DNA of 64,000 bases from an uncultured Bacteroides sp. (GCA_944321465.1 CALULL010000008.1:1-64000), one strand, 5' to 3'. Positions 44,826 to 53,076 are shown, counted from the first letter of the stretch. A program made the numbers and translations. Notes: a model not told the origin generated them from the sequence alone.

Positions 44826-46271
44826 TTATTCGTCCAAGCCCGGATAGATGGTCTGTTCGCTGAAATCAACAACGTCAATCGTCACAACAACGTTGTTAGT
44901 CTCTTGAACCGTCAGGTCGTACTGCATGTTGACGGGGTTGATTACTACGTTCATGTTGTAAATCTTGCCCGGCTCCATTTGCAGCGCGTCAGAGGCTGCT
45001 TCATTAGTGTAGAGGTTACGGATATTGGCAAACATGTAGTCGTTCATCAGAGGCAACGTGAGGTCGATGTTCTCTTCTGCTCCGTTTACGTAGGCCAACT
45101 CTTCGGGGTCGGTTACTTCTTCGCCTACATTGTGACCACCTGTAGCAATGGCGTAAACCGGAGTTTTGGTGTAGCCAGAGAACTTGCTGTCGAACTGGAA
45201 GTGAATGGTCGGGTTCATGTCGCTCTCCGTAGTGCCGGTAACGATGTTGAACGGAACAAACACGTTAAAGCCGATGCACTTGCCTTCGGGCATGAGTTCG
45301 CTATACGTGATGGCACCCTCGGCCACACCTTCACCATAGGTCAGCAGGTCTCCGTATGCGTCCTCGGCGTAGCTGATGTAAGCAGCGTGGTCGGCGTAGT
45401 CTGTGCCATCCAACAGCCATTGCCCGTTTACGATGTTGTTTTGGTAGGTGTCCTCACCTAGAGGGGCAGAAGCAACGCCTGTCAGGTCGGTAAACACGGA
45501 GTAGAAGTTGTTCAGATATACACCGAACAGCGAAGGCTCGAAGCCGCTCCATGTGTACTTATACTGGCCGGCAGATATGGTAGCAGTAGAAGTAGCGGGG
45601 AACGTATTGGACTCACCCGAAATAGCCACCTTCACCGAGTTGATTTGGATGCGGGAGAGGATGGGACGTAGCGTGATTGCGGCACTGTAGTAGTAGCTGC
45701 CATCGGCTATTTCGGTGTCGAAGTCGTGCGTGTTGTCATCGTTGAAGCCTTCAGCGGGTTCGGATGCCAACGGCTGTATGTCGGTGTCGCCACCAACGTA
45801 CACTACACCACCGTTCTTGGCACCTACGGTGTTGATGCTCTGCTCGGAGAACTGCGTGTTTACGCTGTTGATATTGGAACCTACGGCGAGGTTGAAGCTT
45901 GCAGGAGCGTTAGCTACGGCATAGACAGCCGTAACATCCTCAACGTTGGTGAACTTCATACCGTTGCCCTTCAGATTGGCGAGTGAACCTTCGTGATCTT
46001 CGGTGTTGTAGACGTACTTCACTACGCCGCTTGCGTCAGTAAAGGCAAGGAAGATTTTATTGATGTTGTTGACACCTTGGCCAGCCTCGTCCTTCACCCA
46101 GGGGTCTGTCGGAGCCGTTGCCCTCGTCGTGCCGCTGCTGATGCCTGCGATAGACACCACCATCGTCTTGTTCACGCCGTCGCCTGCGTTGAAGGCTACG
46201 TCGTCTTCGTTGCTACAAGCTGCGAAAGCCAGTCCGGCCATTCCCAGCAAAAAGAATTTGTTCAGTTTCAT
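44826..46271 (-). CDS. Major fimbrillin (Mfa1/FimA-like), lipoprotein precursor
   Basis: 481 residues. Lipobox GLAFAAC with Cys19; in type V pili the lipidated precursor is cut by an Arg-specific protease before assembly, and the SGTTRATAP segment near residue 50 is a candidate cut site. Core features include SVAFNAGDG..., ITLRPILSRIQINSVKVAI (fimbrillin core helix-strand motif) and YTWSGFEPSLFGVYLNNFY. The C-terminus NVVVTIDVVDFSEQTIYPGL ends in DE and likely forms the donated strand in polymerisation (family knowledge). AT content is higher than in neighbours, as often seen for variable surface subunits. Confidence 0.88.
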   Translation of the reverse strand: MKLNKFFLLGMAGLAFAACSNEDDVAFNAGDGVNKTMVVSIAGISSGTTRATAPTDPWVKDEAGQGVNNINKIFLAFTDASGVVKYVYNTEDHEGSLANLKGNGMKFTNVEDVTAVYAVANAPASFNLAVGSNINSVNTQFSEQSINTVGAKNGGVVYVGGDTDIQPLASEPAEGFNDDNTHDFDTEIADGSYYYSAAITLRPILSRIQINSVKVAISGESNTFPATSTATISAGQYKYTWSGFEPSLFGVYLNNFYSVFTDLTGVASAPLGEDTYQNNIVNGQWLLDGTDYADHAAYISYAEDAYGDLLTYGEGVAEGAITYSELMPEGKCIGFNVFVPFNIVTGTTESDMNPTIHFQFDSKFSGYTKTPVYAIATGGHNVGEEVTDPEELAYVNGAEENIDLTLPLMNDYMFANIRNLYTNEAASDALQMEPGKIYNMNVVINPVNMQYDLTVQETNNVVVTIDVVDFSEQTIYPGLDE

Positions 46272-46331
46272 AATAAAAACACTTTAGTTGGTTAATAGTT
46301 ATCTTAGTTGTCATGTTAGTAGACAGGAGAC

Positions 46332-47843
46332 CTACTTCCCGGTGAGTCGGCGTGCCTCGCGCAGCTGTCGCAGGTTGTCGGCTGCGGGCTGGTATCCGGC
46401 ACGGGCGGCGCGGTCGAAGGCTTGCTCGGCCTCGTCGAGGCGGTCGGCACGGTAGTGGGCCACGCCCAGGAGGTTGAGCAGCGAGCCGTCGGTGCACCCC
46501 TGCAGCAGGCGGCAGGCGGCATCGTAGTTGCCTGCCTCTATCTCGGCCAGGGCGCAGTTGTTGATGGCCGTCAGGTTGCCGGGGAAGGTGGCCACGGCCA
46601 CGCGCTGCGCTTCGAGGTACTGGGGCGTGCCGCGCCCGTAGCTGTCGGCCACGCGCTGCATCTCGGCCAGGCTAAGCAGCTTGGGGTTGGTGCGTATGCG
46701 CTGGCGTGCCTCGTCGAGGTCGAAGGGGCGCACGGTGTAGGTGATGCGGTAGTCGTTGCGGCGCAGGGGTCCGTACATCTCGGTGAGCACGCGCTGGTAG
46801 ATGTCGGGCGGCACGAGGGCCTTGATGCGCTCCTCGCACGCGTCGCGGTCGGAGCCGTCGCACTCGTCGATGATGCGCAGCACTTCGTCCTGCTTCAGCA
46901 GGTTGGTGAAGCGCGCTACCTCGCGGCGCAGGCCCTCCCAGTCCTCGCCGCGCCCCTCGGCGTGCCACAGGGAGCGGTCGATGTCGGGGTTGTGCTCCAG
47001 GACGTACTGCGTCAGGGCGCGTGCGCGGCGTTCGGACAGCCGCTGGTTGTAGGCCACGGTGGCTTCGGGCGAGGCGTAGCCGGTGACGTAGATGCCGGTT
47101 ATCTGCACGTCGGGGTTCTGTTTCACCACGTCGATGGAGGCCTGTATGGCGTCCAGCTCGCGCTGGTTGTCCTTGTAGGCGGGCAGCACGCGGTGGCTGT
47201 CCTGGCGGTAGTGCAGGCGGGCGGTGCGGTCGTCGTAGCGCATCTTCTCGGTCTCCTCGCGGGGCTGCTCGACGACGGCCATCGCGTACTGCGGCTCGCT
47301 GTAGGGCAGGATGTCGGCCAGCGGCCGCCACTCGTCGCCCTCGGCGCAGTCGGCGCAGCCGGTGGCGTGTCCGCGCAGGCCCAGCCGTCCGTTGAGCATC
47401 CACGGCTCGTAGGCGGTGGTGGCGGCGTAGTCGTAGGCCAGTCCGTCGTTGCCCGCGCGTCGCAGGCGGGGTGCCGGCGTGCCGGGCATGTCGAGGGTGT
47501 CGCCCAGCGTGCGGCGGCGTTGCACGACTTTGTGGCGCACGCGTCCGTCGAGCACCACGGAGTCGAGCTGCACGGCCTGCGAGCCGTCGGCCGAGAAGAT
47601 GACGGGGACGAGCGTCAGCGAGTGTTGTCGTGCCAGGTCCACGGAGTCGAACTTCATGCCGATGGCCACGTTCACGCGGTCGCCCTGCTTCTGCACCGCA
47701 CAGGTGTCCACCCTGAGGTGTTGCAGGTAGGTGGTCTGTGCCGGGGCCAGGGTGCATCCCAGCAGCAACGCCCCTGCGAGCGTGGCCTTGCGTGCCACGC
47801 CGGGGGCGGTCAGGGCTTGCTGTATGTGTGTTGTCAGTTTCAT
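46332..47843 (-). CDS. DUF3868/OmpA-like periplasmic protein with TPR-like end
   Basis: 503 residues. Signal peptide to about residue 36 (LAGALLLGCTLAPAQ). The N-terminal ~170 residues fit DUF3868. An OmpA-type peptidoglycan-binding segment follows (VQITGIYVTGYASPEATVAY, LSERRARALTQYVLE). The last ~110 residues are helical TPR/SEL-like pairs (AEIEAGNYDAACRLLQG, GVAHYRADRLDEAEQAFDRA). DUF3575-DUF3868 pairs precede fimbrial genes in many Bacteroidetes, so an assembly or anchoring role is likely. Second gene of the operon, 58 bp after DUF3575. Confidence 0.87.
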   Translation of the reverse strand: MKLTTHIQQALTAPGVARKATLAGALLLGCTLAPAQTTYLQHLRVDTCAVQKQGDRVNVAIGMKFDSVDLARQHSLTLVPVIFSADGSQAVQLDSVVLDGRVRHKVVQRRRTLGDTLDMPGTPAPRLRRAGNDGLAYDYAATTAYEPWMLNGRLGLRGHATGCADCAEGDEWRPLADILPYSEPQYAMAVVEQPREETEKMRYDDRTARLHYRQDSHRVLPAYKDNQRELDAIQASIDVVKQNPDVQITGIYVTGYASPEATVAYNQRLSERRARALTQYVLEHNPDIDRSLWHAEGRGEDWEGLRREVARFTNLLKQDEVLRIIDECDGSDRDACEERIKALVPPDIYQRVLTEMYGPLRRNDYRITYTVRPFDLDEARQRIRTNPKLLSLAEMQRVADSYGRGTPQYLEAQRVAVATFPGNLTAINNCALAEIEAGNYDAACRLLQGCTDGSLLNLLGVAHYRADRLDEAEQAFDRAARAGYQPAADNLRQLREARRLTGK

Positions 47844-47901
47844 TTTCTATACCTTATTTATATGGTTGTCTCTTCCTTGTTCTGTTGTGTGGCGGGGTCG
47901 G

Positions 47902-48465
47902 TCACTTTATGACGTAGATGAGCGACACGGCGGCCTTTGTGGGCCCTATGTAGTTCTTCTTGCCCGAGCCTCGCCACTCGCCGCAGTGGGGGCAGTCGTA
48001 GCGGTCGTATCCGGCGCGGACGTAGCCCAAGCCGATGCTGGCTTCCAGGTTCCAGCGTTTGCCTATGAGCCACTGGTAGCCGTAGACCAGTCCGCCACCG
48101 ACGTACCAGCCCTCGTAGCGGTGGGTCTTCAGGTCGTCCCACAGGCCGAAGGGCATGTTCAGCCCGCCCCAGTTGTACTGTCCGCCCAGGGCGTGCAGTC
48201 CCAGGAAGTGTCCGTTGAAGGCTTCACACAGCCAGTAGCGGGCCTCGGGCTGTGCCATCCAGTGCTTCCACTTCTTGTCGTTCTTGAACGACCACGCGTT
48301 GTAGTTGCCCGAGAGGTCGAGCGTCCACTTCGGGGCAAGCCTCACTTCCGCACCGAGGTTTATCGTTGTGGTCAGGTCGTAGAGCAGGTTGGTTTTGATG
48401 GCTACTTTCTGTGCCGATAGAGGGAGGGCAAAGAAGAGAAGTAGCATCCAGAGTTGTTTTTTCAT
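47902..48465 (-). CDS. DUF3575 outer-membrane beta-barrel-like protein
   Basis: 187 residues. Signal peptide MKKQLWMLLLFFALPLSA, then the DUF3575 pattern VAIKTNLLYDLTTTINLGAE, APKWTLDLSGNYNAWSF, a CPHCGEW loop and a C-terminal aromatic-alternating strand AAVSLIYVIK typical of outer-membrane barrels. First gene of the fimbrial operon; its start lies 39 bp from the left inverted repeat of the invertible segment. Confidence 0.88.
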   Translation of the reverse strand: MKKQLWMLLLFFALPLSAQKVAIKTNLLYDLTTTINLGAEVRLAPKWTLDLSGNYNAWSFKNDKKWKHWMAQPEARYWLCEAFNGHFLGLHALGGQYNWGGLNMPFGLWDDLKTHRYEGWYVGGGLVYGYQWLIGKRWNLEASIGLGYVRAGYDRYDCPHCGEWRGSGKKNYIGPTKAAVSLIYVIK

Positions 48466-48503
48466 ATCTTGGTATTCTGCGTTGTTTCCAAATGTTGCCG
48501 TCT

Positions 48504-48523
48504 GTTACTGCGCAGGTAACGGG
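48504..48523. repeat. Left inverted repeat of the invertible promoter segment
   Basis: GTTACTGCGCAGGTAACGGG, the exact reverse complement of 48840-48859. Itself a dyad of the form GTTAC-N7-GTAAC, typical of a tyrosine recombinase core site. Confidence 0.93.
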
Positions 48524-48792
48524 AAGTGCGCGAAGACTGCGCTCTTGCACATTGGCCTGCAAGACTGGGCTGTACTGTACTGGGGCATGGGCAAACGACC
48601 CTGTGCGGTGCACTGCCGCCGTTTTGTGACCGCCGAAAGACATATATAAAAGAGGTGTAATGCCCTTCTGGTCCGCACGGAGGGATACGGCGAACCGGCT
48701 CCTCGCAGGGGATGAGATAAGGGAAGGACAGCGTAAATCGGACGGAAATGCGCTTATGCAAAAAAAAATACTACAAAAAAGTCGGTTTCTCT

Positions 48793-48824
48793 TTTGGCGT
48801 TCTGTTTCTATTCGTGTATCTTTG
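48793..48824 (+). promoter_or_regulatory. Near-consensus promoter inside the invertible segment
   Basis: -33 box TTTGG at 48793 and -7 box TATCTTTG at 48817-48824, with 20 bp between TTTG and the -7 box. In the present orientation it faces the terminator at 48838. Confidence 0.85.
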
Positions 48825-48837
48825 CGGCATGTTCTTT

Positions 48838-48873
48838 AGCCCGTTACCTGCGCAGTAACGGGCTTTCCTTTTT
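48838..48873 (+). terminator. Orientation-dependent terminator formed by the right inverted repeat
   Basis: AGCCCGTTAC, loop CTGCGCA, GTAACGGGCT: a perfect 10-bp stem followed by TTCCTTTTTCT. The lower half of the stem needs the outer flank GGGCT, present only on the right side. After inversion the left flank is TCT, so the stem would shrink to GTTAC/GTAAC and read-through would be possible. Confidence 0.8.
48840..48859. repeat. Right inverted repeat of the invertible promoter segment
   Basis: CCCGTTACCTGCGCAGTAAC, the exact reverse complement of the left repeat. Confidence 0.93.
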
Positions 48874-48928
48874 CTATCTATACTGATGTACGACAGGTGC
48901 TTAGCACCCTGTGCGGGTGTCTGCGTGC

Positions 48929-49855
48929 CTATCTGCGGCAGGTGGCTATGACAAGCCGGTTCACGCGGTCCAGTTCTTCGTTTTCGAAGGGCTTGAGGTA
49001 GGTTTCGGTAATCTTCACGCTGGAGTGTCCCAAGGCGTTGCTGATGAGCCCGGCGGCACACCGCTTGCGGAAGGCCGTGGTGGCCCATGTGTGGCGGGCG
49101 GTGTAGCTCGACACGTGTCCCTCTACTCCCGCCTTGCGGGCCAGGGCAGGCAAGGCGCGGTTGAGGCTGCGCAACGCGCTCTGGTAGCGGCGATACTCCT
49201 CGCGGCTGCCCGGCTCGGCGGGCGGCAGGCGGCGGGCCAGGATGTCGAGCAGGTAGGGCGAGCCGGGCCGGGGGTCGGCACAGCGGCGCAGGAGGGTGGC
49301 GGCTTCGGGCGTGAGACGGACGGACAGGGGCGTGCCCGTCTTGCGTCGGCGGTAGCTGATGGTGCCGTCGCGCAGGTCGCACTTGCGCAGGTGGGCCAGG
49401 TCGACGAAGGGCATTCCCCGCAGGACGAACAGCAGGGCAAACCACAGCTGTTCGCGTCGGCAGGCCGTGCCCGGCTGTGGCAGCAGGCGGGCCATGAGGC
49501 GGGGTGCGAGGGCACGCTTGGTGTCGGCGCGCGTGCCGGTATAAACGCCGTCGAACAGGCCGCGGACGTAGGCCGTCAGGCCCTGCCGCAGGGCGCGGTG
49601 GTAGACGGCACGCAACATGCGCATGTAGGTCGATATGGTGTTGGGGCGCAGCAGTCGGCCCTGAAGCTCGTGCTCGAAGCCGCGCAGGACAACCGTGCGG
49701 AAGACGGCCCGCAGCGGCATGGCTCCGCCGTGGCGGCGGTGCCAGTAGGCTGCAAAGGCGTGGAGCGTGCTGCGATAGACGTGGGCGGTGCCGTAGCGGC
49801 CCTCTGCCTCGAGCGCATGCACCAGGTGTCCGAGGAATTGTTGCAAGTCATTCAT
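48929..49855 (-). CDS. Tyrosine site-specific recombinase linked to the fimbrial inverton
   Basis: 308 residues: an N-terminal SAM-like core-binding domain (about 1-110) and a C-terminal catalytic domain. Catalytic residues: Arg in LLFVLRGMPFVDLAHL, Lys in YRRRKTG, Arg in SSYTARHTWATTAFRK with the first His position occupied by Tyr (as in many Bacteroidetes recombinases), His in LGHSSVKIT and the nucleophile Tyr in ETYLKPF. Size and lack of mobile-element neighbours fit a dedicated DNA invertase. Its own promoter was not identified; a 22-bp array and a palindromic element lie upstream. Confidence 0.92.
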   Translation of the reverse strand: MNDLQQFLGHLVHALEAEGRYGTAHVYRSTLHAFAAYWHRRHGGAMPLRAVFRTVVLRGFEHELQGRLLRPNTISTYMRMLRAVYHRALRQGLTAYVRGLFDGVYTGTRADTKRALAPRLMARLLPQPGTACRREQLWFALLFVLRGMPFVDLAHLRKCDLRDGTISYRRRKTGTPLSVRLTPEAATLLRRCADPRPGSPYLLDILARRLPPAEPGSREEYRRYQSALRSLNRALPALARKAGVEGHVSSYTARHTWATTAFRKRCAAGLISNALGHSSVKITETYLKPFENEELDRVNRLVIATCRR

Positions 49856-49913
49856 AGTGTGTGGGCGGTTGATGGGTGGTTGGTACTTGGTGGTTGGGGG
49901 GGGGTCCGTGGGG

Positions 49914-50001
49914 GCAGTCTTGTGCCCGCTTGTTGGCGCAGGTGTGCCCGCCGGGGAGTAAAGGAAAGCCCGCCCGGGAGCAGACCTGTGCTCCCGGGCG
50001 G
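49914..50001. repeat. 22-bp dyad repeat array, locus 7 (4 units)
   Basis: Units at 49914, 49936, 49958 and 49980, exact phase; the second begins GCGCAGGTGTGCCCGCC. Directly upstream of the recombinase gene. Confidence 0.85.
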
Positions 50002-50008
50002 GCTTAGC

Positions 50009-50200
50009 CCCAATCGGCCATTAGACCGCCGATTGGGGCTTTGGCTGTCTTTCTTCGGCTCTTCAAGCCCTTTCGTCCTGCCACCGGCAACTTGTCTGCC
50101 GCTTTGTCCCGCCGTAGCCCGCTACGCTTTCGACAACGGCGAAAGCCAATCTGCATGGCGGCAGAATGAAATCGCTTTGGACTCTAATGGCCGATTTGGG
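50009..50200 (-). repeat. Palindromic dispersed element, copy 5 (MITE-like)
   Basis: Left end CCCCAATCGGCCATTAGACC, right end GGACTCTAATGGCC then GATTTGGG; reversed orientation like copy 1. Flanks CTTAG and CTTGA share only CTT, so any target duplication has decayed. Confidence 0.85.
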
Positions 50201-50245
50201 CTTGACGGTGCCGTCGGCGGGCGGCACGTTTGGGCTCTCAGGCGT

Positions 50246-51160
50246 TTATTGGAACAGCTTGGCGGGGTATTCGCCGGCATCGACCAATGCCTTGATTTTG
50301 TCGACTACGCCTTGGCGGTCTTCGGGGTAGGTGACGCCGAACCACTTGCTCGTGGTGTCGAGCACCTCGACAGAGGCTTTCCCGCTGTTGACCAGCACGT
50401 CCACCATGAGCGGAATGAAGAACTCGCTCTTGAGGTTCTGCATGTTGGCGGGGTCGCTCAGGAAGGTCTTGAAGTACTCGCGGCTGTACTCGAAGTAGTC
50501 GGGGGTGAAGCCCCAGAAGTTCATGCTGACGGGGGTGTCGTCGGGGGTGGACACCCATTGGCCGTCGTCGCCCAGATACTTCACCTGGCCGTCCATGCGC
50601 TGTATCTTGGTGCGCTCCACCACGGAAGTGAGGAGGCGTTGCTCGTTGGTGGTGCACAGGCCGCGCGACACGGTGCCGCTGTCGCTAAGCGTGTTTCCGA
50701 TGCGGAAGCCCACCATGCAGTACTTTCCGCGCGAGGCGGGGTCGACGTGTGAAAGGTGCTCGCCGATGGCCATGAAGGAGCTGCGGCCGTAGAAGTCGTC
50801 GCAGTTGATGACGGCAAACGGCTCGTGGATGACGCTCTCGCCCATCATCACGGCGTGGTTGGTGCCCCAGGGCTTGGTGCGGTCGGCAGGGCAGGTGAAC
50901 CCTTCGGGCAGGTTGTCCAGTTCCTGATAGACCACCTCGCAGGGGATGTGGCCTTCGTACTTGGAGAGCACGATGCGGCGGAAATCGTCTTCAAAATACT
51001 TGCGGATGACGAACACGAGCTTGCCGAAGCCGGCCTTGATGGCGTCGTAGATGGAGTAGTCCATGATGGTTTCGCCGCTGGGGCCTACGCCGTCCAGTTG
51101 TTTCAGGCCCCCGTAACGGCTGCCCATGCCGGCAGCCAGGAGCAAAAGGGTTGGTTTCAT
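50246..51160 (-). CDS. Sugar-phosphate nucleotidyltransferase-like protein
   Basis: 304 residues. The N-terminal Rossmann-type segment LLLLAAGMGSRYGGLKQLDG (residues 5-24) is the NTP-binding loop of sugar nucleotidyltransferases, and FAVINCDDFYG carries the metal-binding Asp pair. The middle (GKYCMVGFRIGNTLSDSGTV SRG-type) and the C-terminal ASVEVLDTTSKWFGVTYPED segment match a Bacteroidetes family of unassigned sugar specificity. Monocistronic, with a minus-strand -7 box 83 bp upstream. Confidence 0.9.
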   Translation of the reverse strand: MKPTLLLLAAGMGSRYGGLKQLDGVGPSGETIMDYSIYDAIKAGFGKLVFVIRKYFEDDFRRIVLSKYEGHIPCEVVYQELDNLPEGFTCPADRTKPWGTNHAVMMGESVIHEPFAVINCDDFYGRSSFMAIGEHLSHVDPASRGKYCMVGFRIGNTLSDSGTVSRGLCTTNEQRLLTSVVERTKIQRMDGQVKYLGDDGQWVSTPDDTPVSMNFWGFTPDYFEYSREYFKTFLSDPANMQNLKSEFFIPLMVDVLVNSGKASVEVLDTTSKWFGVTYPEDRQGVVDKIKALVDAGEYPAKLFQ

Positions 51161-51242
51161 ATCGCTTTTAATTTATAAGGTTAAAAAAATAGCTTTTGCC
51201 TGTTGGGGAGAGCGGGCGTACCTTTGCCCGGCAAGTCCGTGG

Positions 51243-51250
51243 CAAATGTA
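51243..51250 (-). promoter_or_regulatory. -7 box TACATTTG of the nucleotidyltransferase gene
   Basis: TAnnTTTG match on the minus strand. A plus-strand TACCTTTG at 51219-51226 overlaps this region, so divergent transcription is possible. Confidence 0.5.
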
Positions 51251-51452
51251 CGAAAAGAAATGCCTCGGTGTACACGTGCGGGGGCATTCTTTTGCGGTCG
51301 GGGCGTTTTCTGTGTCGGGAAGTGGGCGCAGGGCGGCGGCCCGCCGTCTGCCCGGTCCCCGGAAAGCCGCCTGAAACTTCCGTTGTTGGGAAAAAAGTCC
51401 GTCGTCGGGTAAAAAAAACGGGTCGGAAGTCTTGTATTCCTAAAGAATTGTT

Positions 51453-51460
51453 TATTTTTG
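51453..51460 (+). promoter_or_regulatory. -7 box TATTTTTG of the LPP20/DUF4384/transglutaminase module
   Basis: TAnnTTTG match 78 bp before the first gene of the module. Confidence 0.5.
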
Positions 51461-51537
51461 CCAATGGCTGCCGGTTTGTCATTCCGTGCGCCTCGTGCCA
51501 AGAAAAGCATTTACTAATTATTATAGCTGAAAAACGT

Positions 51538-52221
51538 ATGAAAAGAAATCTTTTGATTGGCGCCCTGACGGCGCTGTTTGTGTGCTTCGCCCTGGGCGTT
51601 CAGGCACAAGAGAGAGCAACAGGCAAGGACTACAAGGACCTGAAAAAGCAAGAGAAAGTGTTGGACAAGGAACTTCGCAAGAAAGCGCTCAAGGAAGCCC
51701 GCAGGGAGGCAAAGCAACTGGAGAAAGAAGGCTTCCGCACGCCGGTGGGCAAACTGCCGCTGGCCAAGCAGCTGGAGAACGCCTGGGAGAAGCAGGCCGA
51801 ACTGGACATGGAGGGAAATCCGTTCTGGTACATCGCCTCGTCGCGGGCTGTGGGCGGCAACCAGTCGTCGGCAGTACTGCAGGCTACGAACGCAGCCAAG
51901 ATAGACCTGGCCGGGCAGATACAGACGCGCGTGGCACAGCTCATCGAGACCAAGGTGGCCAACGATGACATGGGGCAGGAAGAGGCCGCCAGCCTGTCGA
52001 GCGTGGTGGCTTCGAGCAAGAGCATCATCTCGGCCACGCTGGGACGCACCATCCCGCTGGTAGAGGTCTATCGTACCTTGGAGAACAAGAACGTGGAGGT
52101 GATGGTTACCATAGGCTACAGCTCGCAGGCTGCCAACAAGGCTGCCGTGGAGGCTATTCGCAAGGAACTGGCGGGCAAGTCGGAGGAACTGGCTCAGGAA
52201 CTGGACAAACTTGGCTATTGA
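51538..52221 (+). CDS. LPP20-like exported protein
   Basis: 227 residues from the ATG at 51538, which opens a signal peptide (MKRNLLIGALTALFVCFALG); the upstream in-frame extension lacks coding character. A charged, probably coiled-coil stretch (about 30-75: KDYKDLKKQEKVLDKELRKK...) is followed by an LPP20-like domain (SAVLQATNAAKIDLAGQIQT ... VASSKSIISATLGRTIPLVE). Function unknown. First of three close genes: 6 bp separate it from the next one. Confidence 0.87.
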   Translation: MKRNLLIGALTALFVCFALGVQAQERATGKDYKDLKKQEKVLDKELRKKALKEARREAKQLEKEGFRTPVGKLPLAKQLENAWEKQAELDMEGNPFWYIASSRAVGGNQSSAVLQATNAAKIDLAGQIQTRVAQLIETKVANDDMGQEEAASLSSVVASSKSIISATLGRTIPLVEVYRTLENKNVEVMVTIGYSSQAANKAAVEAIRKELAGKSEELAQELDKLGY

Positions 52222-52227
52222 CGAACC

Positions 52228-53076
52228 ATGAGGCAAGCAATAGCTCTCAGAGTGTCTGGCTCCTCGACCCTAAGCCCTCGTCCCTATAGCCTTGTCTCCC
52301 TCCTCCTGGCCCTCGCACTGCTCCTGGCTGGGCCGGTAGCGGCACAGCAAAAGCCGGTGAAGGTGAGGAACGTGGAGGGCCGCTGGCAGGTGAACGACAA
52401 CACCACGCTGAAGGAGGCCGAAGAGCGCGCCTTCCTGGAAGCCAAGAAGGAAGCCCTGCGCCGGGCAGGGGTGATGGAGAACGTGTGGTCGGTCTTCGGG
52501 CAGATAACGCAGGAGAACGGCACCGAGTTTGAGGAAGCCTACTCGCAGATGAACGTGCTGGCCATCGGCGGTATGCTGAACGTGACGCGCAAGAGGGTGG
52601 ACGAAGTGTGGGACACCGAGTCGCGCAGCCTCTACAAGGTGGTGACCATTGACGCCACAGTGCAGAAAGGCCAGGAGGCCGACCCGGAATATGCGCTGGA
52701 GGTGCGGGGGCTGGCACCGCTCTACCGGCAGGGCGAGGTGCTGAACTGCAAGCTGAAGGTGCACGGCTCGGACTCGTACCTGAAGTTCTTCTGGTTTGAC
52801 GACACGGGCGGCTCGCTGCTCTATCCCAACAGCTACGAAGGCGACCAGCTGTTTGAGGCGGGACGAGAGTATGGCATCCCGCTGAGCAACGCAGTGGAGT
52901 ATCGCATGGAGAAGACGGGAAAGGCCGAGAGCGAGAAGATAAACATGATGCTGGTGGCCACGAAGGAGAACATACCCTATACGGGCGAAGTGACCTACGG
53001 CGAAGTGCTGAAGTGGGTTTACTCCATTGCGGCCGACAAGCGTTGTGCGTTCTACGAGATGGTAATAATAAAGTAA
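52228..53076 (+). CDS. Exported LPP20-like/DUF4384 protein
   Basis: 282 residues. After an unusually long N-region the signal core is LVSLLLALALLLAGPVAAQQ. Residues ~50-150 (TLKEAEERAFLEAKKEALRR ... YKVVTIDATV) resemble LPP20/FlgT-type domains. The C-terminal ~120 residues fit DUF4384: YRQGEVLNCKLKVHGSDSYL, KFFWFDDTGGSLLYPNSYEG. DUF4384 is often found on proteins joined to proteolysis or envelope signalling; here the role is unknown. The DNA of the signal N-region (52258-52300) resembles the CCTCGTCCC/CTTGTC intergenic repeat, hinting at an absorbed repeat. Confidence 0.85.
   Translation: MRQAIALRVSGSSTLSPRPYSLVSLLLALALLLAGPVAAQQKPVKVRNVEGRWQVNDNTTLKEAEERAFLEAKKEALRRAGVMENVWSVFGQITQENGTEFEEAYSQMNVLAIGGMLNVTRKRVDEVWDTESRSLYKVVTIDATVQKGQEADPEYALEVRGLAPLYRQGEVLNCKLKVHGSDSYLKFFWFDDTGGSLLYPNSYEGDQLFEAGREYGIPLSNAVEYRMEKTGKAESEKINMMLVATKENIPYTGEVTYGEVLKWVYSIAADKRCAFYEMVIIK

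Larger units (their letters stand above)
48504..48859. promoter_or_regulatory. Invertible promoter segment of the fimbrial operon (OFF orientation)
   Basis: A 356-bp segment bounded by exact 20-bp inverted repeats and carrying one strong promoter that reads rightward, away from the fimbrial genes. I found no TAnnTTTG box on the minus strand inside it. Inversion would place the -7 box at about 48539-48546 on the minus strand, giving a leader of about 65-70 nt to the DUF3575 start. A tyrosine recombinase gene begins 70 bp beyond the right repeat (its 3' end). Confidence 0.85.

Noticed and set aside
50009-50200. Target duplication around MITE copy 5 (and copies 1 and 2)
   Set aside because: Flanking pentamers share only part of their bases, so a duplication cannot be claimed for these copies.
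51255-51370. Possible tenth 22-bp array upstream of the LPP20-like gene
   Set aside because: GC-rich with some GCGCAGGGCGG and TGCCCGG words, but units did not keep a convincing 22-bp phase.
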